From CAVPEW01 sp963703565 (GTDB lineage Bacteria; Actinomycetota; Acidimicrobiia; Acidimicrobiales; VFJN01), in contig CAVPEW010000082.1 in the NCBI GenBank assembly GCA_963703565.1, positions 1-64,000 of the forward strand: 64,000 bases of DNA, read 5' to 3'. This document shows positions 59,281-64,000 of this stretch, piece after piece. Within the stretch, counting starts at the first letter, position 1. Each line of letters opens with the position of its first letter. The translations under genes were made by a program, and so were the position numbers. The notes under the pieces were generated by a model. It searched no databases. It saw only the letters and a program-made list of their open reading frames with translations, and was not told the DNA's origin.

Positions 59281-61026
59281 CTACGGGTTCCCGTGGGCTG
59301 GTGGTGCCCATGGAGAGTCTCTGCGGCGGCGGCTGGTCCGGTCGAGGACCTCGTCGAGCGCGACGAGGTCGGCGGCGGTGACGATCCCGAGGAACGTCCC
59401 GTGGTCGCACACTGCGATGCGGTCGGTGGCGGATTCCTCGATGGCGTGGATGGCGTCGCCGAGCAGCCAGTTGGTGTCGGCGACGGGAACGTCGGTGCGC
59501 ATGATGTCGCTGGCCCGGGCGCTGGCCCACTCGCCGCGGTCGACGCGTCCGACGTCTTCGGCGCTCGCCATGCCGAGGTATCGGTTGCCGTCGACGACGG
59601 CGACGGCCAGTTGGTGGGTGCCGACGAGATGTTGCCAGAAGATCTCCTCGACGGTCGCGTCGGGTGAGGCGGTGTGGATCTCGCGGTTGACCACTGCGCC
59701 GAGCGGCAGTCGCAGGCGCTGTTCGAGGTGTCCGAGACGCCCGGCGGCCTGGTAGGGCGAGATGGAGGCGCGGCCCATCACGAGTTGGGCGACGACTGCC
59801 GCGATGAGGCCGGGTACGACGAAGCCGGGCCGGCCGGTGAACTCGGCGACGAACACGACCGCAGCTAGCGGCACGCGGTAGCCCGCGCCGAGGAAGGCGG
59901 CCATGCCCACAACCGGGAAGAGAGTGGTCGTGTCGACCTCGAAGGCTCCGCCGACCGCGCGTCCGACGAGGGCGCCTTGGATGACGAGGGGGATGAACAG
60001 CCCGCCGGAGCCCGCCCCGCCGATCGCCGCGACCGTGCCGGCGACTCGTAGCGTGCCGAGGGCAAGGATCGCCCAGAGGCTGTGATCGGGGTCCAGGGCC
60101 CACTCCAACGCGTGGTAGCCAGGCCCGAGGCCGAGCGACGCGTCGCCCAGCACCTCCGCGAGCACGACCGTCGTCGCGATCACCGAGCCGGCGGCCACAG
60201 CGCGCAGCGCCGGGCGCCCCCGGTCGGCCTGGCGCTTCGCGGCCTGGACGAGGACTATGAACACCCGTGCGAAGAGCCCGGACGCGAGGCCGACGACGGC
60301 GGCGCCACCCAGGTCGACGAGGTTGAACGGCGGCTGGCCGGCGACGGGCAGGATCGGCTCGGTGCCGACCAGAGCGGCGAAGGTGACGTAGCTCGCCGCG
60401 GCGCTGATGGCGGCCGGCAGGAGCATCCGCCGGGCCAGGTCCTCCTGGTAGGGGACCTCGAGCGCGAACACGAGCCCGGTGACAGGGGCCTTGAAGATGG
60501 CGGCGACACCGGCGGCGGCGCCGGCGACGAGGAGCACCTTGGCGTCCTCAGCTGTGAAGTAGCGGCGGAGTCGGCGCTGCAGCGCAGCGCCGATCCCAGC
60601 TCCGGCGTAGAGCGCCGGGCCCTCGTAGCCGAGGGGGTTGCCGGAGCCGAGGGTGGCGATGGAAGCGGCCAGCCGGTACGGCACGGCGCGAAGGTCGATG
60701 CCGCCGCTCGTGTCGTGGAAGGCACGGATGTACTCATCCGATGTCGATGGGGACAGATGCCGGCCCCCGGCACGCAGGCAGGCGGCGGCGACGAGCAAAC
60801 CCAGGGCAGGGGCAACCGCCTGCATCCACAGCGGCTGGTCGGCGACGGCAGCGAAGAGCACCTCGGCAGTGAGACGCTCGAATCCGGCGACCAGCAACCC
60901 GACCAACGCGCCAGTCGCTCCGGCGATGAGCAGCACCTGCTGGGATCGTCGCCCGACAGCGAAGAGGCCCTCACGATGGCGGTGGGGCCAGCCCGGCAGC
61001 CAGGTCGGGATCCGGTCCGCCTTCAT
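59281..61026 (-). CDS. CLC-type chloride channel or H+/Cl- exchanger with two CBS domains
   Basis: A 581-residue membrane protein. The ion-pathway motifs are GSGNPLGYEGP, with the gating Glu, and GGAGSGGLFIPL. About 10-12 helices occupy residues 25-430. A CBS pair fills the C-terminal part (around 460-560; TASPDATVEEIFWQHL and IMRTDVPVADTNWLLG). It could serve acid resistance or anion balance. Its ATG overlaps the stop of a MarR gene, so that regulator is co-expressed. Confidence 0.93.
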   Translation of the reverse strand: MKADRIPTWLPGWPHRHREGLFAVGRRSQQVLLIAGATGALVGLLVAGFERLTAEVLFAAVADQPLWMQAVAPALGLLVAAACLRAGGRHLSPSTSDEYIRAFHDTSGGIDLRAVPYRLAASIATLGSGNPLGYEGPALYAGAGIGAALQRRLRRYFTAEDAKVLLVAGAAAGVAAIFKAPVTGLVFALEVPYQEDLARRMLLPAAISAAASYVTFAALVGTEPILPVAGQPPFNLVDLGGAAVVGLASGLFARVFIVLVQAAKRQADRGRPALRAVAAGSVIATTVVLAEVLGDASLGLGPGYHALEWALDPDHSLWAILALGTLRVAGTVAAIGGAGSGGLFIPLVIQGALVGRAVGGAFEVDTTTLFPVVGMAAFLGAGYRVPLAAVVFVAEFTGRPGFVVPGLIAAVVAQLVMGRASISPYQAAGRLGHLEQRLRLPLGAVVNREIHTASPDATVEEIFWQHLVGTHQLAVAVVDGNRYLGMASAEDVGRVDRGEWASARASDIMRTDVPVADTNWLLGDAIHAIEESATDRIAVCDHGTFLGIVTAADLVALDEVLDRTSRRRRDSPWAPPAHGNP

Positions 61027-61490
61027 CCCACCGGGGCGTCCCAGGCGAACAGGTCGATGTCGCTCGGCTCGCCGGCTGCGGCGGCGAACACGGTGAGCCC
61101 TTCGATCACCTTGAGCCAATCGTCGCGCGGCATCCTCGCCACGATCGCGGCCAGCTGGCGGACGCGCCGGTCGGTCACCCGACGCACGAGGCGATGACCA
61201 CCAGCTGTCAGATGCAGGAGGGTGACGCGCCGGTCCTCCGCCATCTCGGTGCGGCGGACCAGGCGCTTGCGTACCAAGCGATCGACGAGCCGGGTCGCCG
61301 TGGTCGGGTGGCTGTCCAGTGCCGAGGCGAGATCCGAGACCTTCGTCTCCGTACGGACCGACATCACCACGAGGGCACGGAACTGCGGCAGCGTGACGTC
61401 GCCGATGTCGAGCAGCGAACGGGCGGCCACAGCGACGAGGGCCCGGGAGGTTACGAGCAGCTGCCTGACCGCCTCCTCGAGGCTCACCAT
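61023..61490 (-). CDS. MarR-family regulator, operon partner of the CLC gene
   Basis: A 155-residue winged-helix protein from ATG 61490 (ATG 61511 would add 7 residues). TLPQFRALVVMSVRTETKVS and SHPTTATRLVDRLVRKRLV form the DNA-binding region. It overlaps the CLC gene by ATGA. A near-palindrome 22 nt upstream is a candidate self-operator. Confidence 0.9.
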   Translation of the reverse strand: MVSLEEAVRQLLVTSRALVAVAARSLLDIGDVTLPQFRALVVMSVRTETKVSDLASALDSHPTTATRLVDRLVRKRLVRRTEMAEDRRVTLLHLTAGGHRLVRRVTDRRVRQLAAIVARMPRDDWLKVIEGLTVFAAAAGEPSDIDLFAWDAPVG

Positions 61491-61511
61491 CAGCCTGCTG
61501 CACAGCAACAA

Positions 61512-61525
61512 CTGTAGTACTGCAG
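61512..61525. promoter_or_regulatory. Candidate MarR operator (CTGTAGTACTGCAG)
   Basis: A 14-bp near-perfect palindrome with one mismatched pair, centred on AGTACT, 22 nt upstream of the MarR start. Confidence 0.5.
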
Positions 61526-61645
61526 ATGGTGAGCCCTCCCGGGCCGCCGGCGCCCTCGGAGCGACCCGGGGCGGTCCCTTCGGTGCCCTCGCCGAGCGTG
61601 GTGCAGCCCGACCCGCAGGTACCGGTGGACAGTCCGCCGGCGACG

Positions 61646-61668
61646 GTGGCCGTGGCCGTGGCCGTGGC
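61646..61668 (+). repeat. GTGGCC hexamer repeat
   Basis: Nearly four copies of GTGGCC in the 248-bp region between the two divergent MarR-family genes. The remainder of that region shows no convincing gene. Confidence 0.8.
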
Positions 61669-61761
61669 AGCGTGCTCGGCTACGGCGAGCTGGTGCCGGC
61701 CACGACGGGATGGGCCGCGCGAGCCGGGCATCGCCCGAGTGCGCGGGTCGATTGCAGAGTG

Positions 61762-61767
61762 TACGAT
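61762..61767 (+). promoter_or_regulatory. Leaderless-type -10 (TACGAT)
   Basis: TACGAT lies 6 nt before GTG 61774, in a comparatively AT-rich stretch that may also hold the regulator's operator. Confidence 0.5.
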
Positions 61768-61773
61768 CTAATC

Positions 61774-62437
61774 GTGGTCCGTGCAGATCGGGGCAGGAGC
61801 TCGAAGACCCACGAGGACTCGAACCTCGACGGCGCACCCAGTGGCGATCCGCCGATCGATCCCGGCCCGGACGGGGACGGGCTCCGGCTCGACGACCAGA
61901 TCTGCTTCGCCCTCTACACCGCTTCGCACGCCGTCATGCGGGCCTACCGTCCCCTGCTGGCCGACGTGGGCCTGACCTACCCGCAGTACCTCACGATGCT
62001 CGCGTTGTGGGAGGACGCCGAGCGGGAGCACACGGTCGGCGAGGCTCGGGGCTCGCCTCCACCTCGACTCGGCGACGCTCACCCCTCTGCTCAAGCGCCT
62101 CGAGTCAGCCGGGCTCGTCCGCCGCCGCCGAGACGAGCACGACGAGCGCCGGGTGCTGGTCGCAGTGACCGACGCCGGCCGGGCGGCTCGTGCCCGAGCC
62201 GCCGGTGTGCCCCGGGCGCTGGCCGCGTGCGTGGGTCTCGACCCCGCGGAGGCCGCCCGCCTGCGCGCCGAGCTGCTGGCGGTGGTGGCCACGCTCGACG
62301 CGGGTCCACCCGACCCGGCGGACCGAGGACCGGCCCGACCCCGCGCAACCCGGTCTCGAGCAGCCCAGCCCGAGGGACCGCCCGGCGAGCGCCGGCGGAG
62401 GAACCGACCAGCCAGGAGCGACCATGCAAACCGGTGA
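61774..62437 (+). CDS. OhrR-type MarR peroxide regulator (apparent +1 frameshift at 62041-62048)
   Basis: From GTG 61774 the product has a 36-residue acidic extension, then LDDQICFALYTASHAVMRAY with Cys44, the peroxide-sensing Cys of OhrR proteins, and LLADVGLTYPQYLTMLALWE. After TVGE the frame becomes senseless. One extra G in gaggctc moves it; the expected sequence LGARLHLDSATLTPLLKRLE and RRDEHDERRVLVAVTDAG lies in the next frame, ending at 62437. The peroxiredoxin gene overlaps its end, so it probably controls that gene. Confidence 0.82.
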
Positions 62438-62879
62438 CGAAGTACCCGAGTTCGAGGCCCAGGACCAGACGGGCCTGCGCGTGACGTTGTCGGAGTTGGT
62501 CGCCGCGGGGCCGGTGGTCCTGTTCTTCTACCCGCGGGCCATGACCCGGGGCTGCACCGCCGAGTCGTGCCACTTCCGAGATCTGTCCGGCGAGCTGGCC
62601 GAGGTAGGTGCGCGTGCCGTGGGCGTGTCGGCGGACTCAGTGGAGCGCCAGGCCCGCTTCGACAGCCTCCACGGCCTCGGCATGACCCTGCTGTCCGATC
62701 CCGACCGGGCCATCGCCTCCATCTTCGGCGTCAAGCGCCCGGGTCCGCTGTTCAACCGGCGGATGACCTTCGTGATCGGCACAGACCGCAAGATCCGCGC
62801 GGTCATCCGCAGCGAGACCAGCATGGACCGCCACGCCGACGAGGCGCTCGCGGTCCTGCGCAGCGAGCACGCCAACTGA
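62424..62879 (+). CDS. Peroxiredoxin, BCP/PrxQ type
   Basis: A 151-residue thiol peroxidase. The peroxidatic Cys44 and resolving Cys49 sit in MTRGCTAESCHFRDL, the PrxQ pattern with Cys five apart. FFYPRAMT, GVSADSVERQARF and TFVIGTDRKIRAVI are conserved. AGGAG lies about 5 nt before the ATG. It overlaps the end of the OhrR-type gene by 14 nt. Confidence 0.94.
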   Translation: MQTGDEVPEFEAQDQTGLRVTLSELVAAGPVVLFFYPRAMTRGCTAESCHFRDLSGELAEVGARAVGVSADSVERQARFDSLHGLGMTLLSDPDRAIASIFGVKRPGPLFNRRMTFVIGTDRKIRAVIRSETSMDRHADEALAVLRSEHAN

Positions 62880-62924
62880 GCGCAGCCCGGCCGGCCACAC
62901 GGGCGGGAGCGCCCTAGGCGGGGG

Positions 62925-63521
62925 TCAGCAGCCCAGCCACAGCCTCACGGCCTTGCGCAGGTCGTCGACCCCGGCTCCCGACACCGCGCTGACCCACATC
63001 ACGTCGTCCGCGGCGAGCTCGCATCCCGCGGCGAGGTCCCGTCGCCTGCGGGGCCGAGCCGCGGCCCGGACCTTGTCGGACTTGGTGGCGATCACGGCGT
63101 GTGGCAGCGACTCCGCCCGCAGCCACGCCAACATCGACCCGTCGAGGGCAGTGGGGCCCACGACGCCGTCCACCAAGACGGCGACCATCGACAGGCGGTC
63201 CCGCTCCCGCAGGTATCGCTCCACCATCGGCCCCCAGGCCGACCGGGTGCCCGCAGACACCTTCGCGTAGCCGTAGCCGGGGCAGTCGACCACCGATCGG
63301 GTCGGGCCGTCCCCCGCCTCGCCCAGCGAGAAGCAGTTGAGCAACTGGGTTCGCCCCGGCGTCTTGGACACCTTCGCAAGAGCCTTGCGCTGGGCCACGG
63401 CGTTGAGCAGAGAGGACTTGCCGACGTTGGATCGGCCGATGACCGCTACCTCGGCCAGGGTGGGAGGCAGGGCCTCGACCCGGTCTGCCGAGGTCACGAA
63501 CCGCAGTGGCAGAGGAGTCAC
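62925..63521 (-). CDS. engB: Ribosome-biogenesis GTP-binding protein EngB (YsxC/YihA)
   Basis: A 198-residue GTPase needed for 50S assembly. The P-loop GRSNVGKSS is at residues 29-37, TPGRTQLLN is switch I, DCPGYGYAK is the G3 region and ATKSDKV the G4 motif. The start is a GTG overlapping the stop of the upstream phosphatase gene (GTGA). Confidence 0.95.
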   Translation of the reverse strand: MTPLPLRFVTSADRVEALPPTLAEVAVIGRSNVGKSSLLNAVAQRKALAKVSKTPGRTQLLNCFSLGEAGDGPTRSVVDCPGYGYAKVSAGTRSAWGPMVERYLRERDRLSMVAVLVDGVVGPTALDGSMLAWLRAESLPHAVIATKSDKVRAAARPRRRRDLAAGCELAADDVMWVSAVSGAGVDDLRKAVRLWLGC

Positions 63522-64000
63522 CGCTCGGCCCCCAGGGCGACTGCGAGCCGGGTGGCGAGCTCGAGCACCTCGTCGGCGCACTCGAGGTAGCCGGTCAACT
63601 CGCCGCCCCCCGGATCGGCGATCTCCTCCCATGTCTCGAGCTCGACCGACTCGAGGCGCAGCGAGCGCAACCGCTCGTCGAGGTCGACCACCCCCCCACC
63701 GGGTCGCAGGTCTCGGCAGAGGCGCCGCAGGGTGGCGGTTCGCGGCGCGGCTCCCGGCGCGCTGCGCCGAACCCACTCGACGTGCTCGGGAGCCATGGCG
63801 ACCACCAACGACGCCCCGCACAGGGCGGCGGGTTCGGCCTGGCGACTCCGGTGGGTGGGCACGGCCAGCCCGACCGAGGCGAACGCCTCGCGGGTGCGCC
63901 AGCTCATCGGCTGGCCCTCCACCACGAGCGTTCCGGCCGTCTCGACACGCACGTCGGGCACCAGGGCTGCCACCGCGGCGCCGGCCAGCACCGAGCGCGT
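63518..64000 (-). CDS. Low-molecular-weight tyrosine-phosphatase-like protein, N-terminus beyond the window
   Basis: The minus-strand frame is open to the window edge (160 residues visible). It opens with TRSVLAGAAVAALV, which fits the residues right after the catalytic Cx5RS loop; that Cys would lie just outside. MSWRTREAFASVGL, VAMAPEHVEWV and DPGGGELTGYLECADEVLEL (the DP motif near the end) support the family. It is coupled to engB. Confidence 0.8.
   Translation of the reverse strand, partial: TRSVLAGAAVAALVPDVRVETAGTLVVEGQPMSWRTREAFASVGLAVPTHRSRQAEPAALCGASLVVAMAPEHVEWVRRSAPGAAPRTATLRRLCRDLRPGGGVVDLDERLRSLRLESVELETWEEIADPGGGELTGYLECADEVLELATRLAVALGAER

Noticed and set aside
61526..61771. 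An 81-codon plus-strand frame between the two MarR-type genes
   Set aside because: Pro/Ala/Val-rich with hexamer repeats, no family and no upstream signal; it looks like chance reading of GC-rich spacer.
1..64000. CRISPR arrays, insertion sequences, prophage or integrase genes
   Set aside because: No regularly spaced repeats, transposase motifs or phage genes were seen; the repeats present are short tandem units only.

Overview
The window is about 64 kb of very GC-rich, gene-dense DNA. It reads as the chromosome of an actinobacterium, most likely class Acidimicrobiia or a close relative; this is inferred from gene content and order, not from a marker phylogeny. Supporting signs are a SigR/RsrA-type redox sigma pair, an F420-associated zincin, ClpC, a DisA/RadA pair, glucosyl-3-phosphoglycerate synthase, HemQ, a PAC2 protein, CIRCE control of groEL, and many transcription units that appear leaderless (a TANNNT hexamer 6-10 nt before an ATG or GTG).

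Layout. 1-3.2 kb: partial ferritin-like gene (minus), sigma/anti-sigma pair, small membrane protein, F420-associated metalloprotease, response regulator. 3.2-7.5 kb: tilS, hpt, ftsH, folE. 7.6-17.6 kb: a cofactor block (folP, a phosphatase-like protein without its catalytic Cys, folB, folK, a DUF2520 protein, panC, panD, nadB, a DUF2510/scramblase-like protein, nadC, coaX, lysS). 17.6-30.6 kb: MFS exporter, polyprenyl synthase, clpC, uspA, LppM-like lipoprotein, radA, disA, crp, ispD, ispF, rlmB, a Spo0H-like sigma factor, tRNA-Thr(TGT). 30.7-36.7 kb: LytR_C protein, otsB/otsA, glycerate kinase, gpgS and a ThiS/MoaD-like protein, which fits trehalose and glucosylglycerate synthesis. 36.7-39.6 kb: CIRCE-groEL and a double cupredoxin lipoprotein. 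40-48 kb: fdhD with a formate-dehydrogenase-like molybdoenzyme, hemQ, larE, nitroreductase, CoA-disulfide reductase, PII. 48-53.5 kb: glnD, NUDIX, PAC2, a YcnI-like protein, GNAT.

53.5-58.3 kb is the most accessory-looking stretch. It holds a Cys-containing ArsR-type regulator with a 41-aa partner, DUF488, hemerythrin, a DUF59 iron-sulfur factor, DUF2249, the broken end of a superoxide dismutase, a truncated membrane protein, a decayed CPWC/hemerythrin fusion and a stand-alone NuoF-like flavoprotein. This resembles an oxygen/nitric-oxide/redox-stress island that is partly degraded. 58.5-64 kb: VapBC, a MarR-controlled CLC channel, an OhrR-type regulator with a peroxiredoxin, engB and a partial low-molecular-weight phosphatase.

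Six otherwise intact genes (rsrA, folP, lysS, glnD, the ArsR regulator, the OhrR regulator) each show one single-base frame break. In lysS it lies in a G6 run. Several of these genes are normally essential, so residual sequencing or assembly indels are the simplest explanation. Those genes are annotated across the break.
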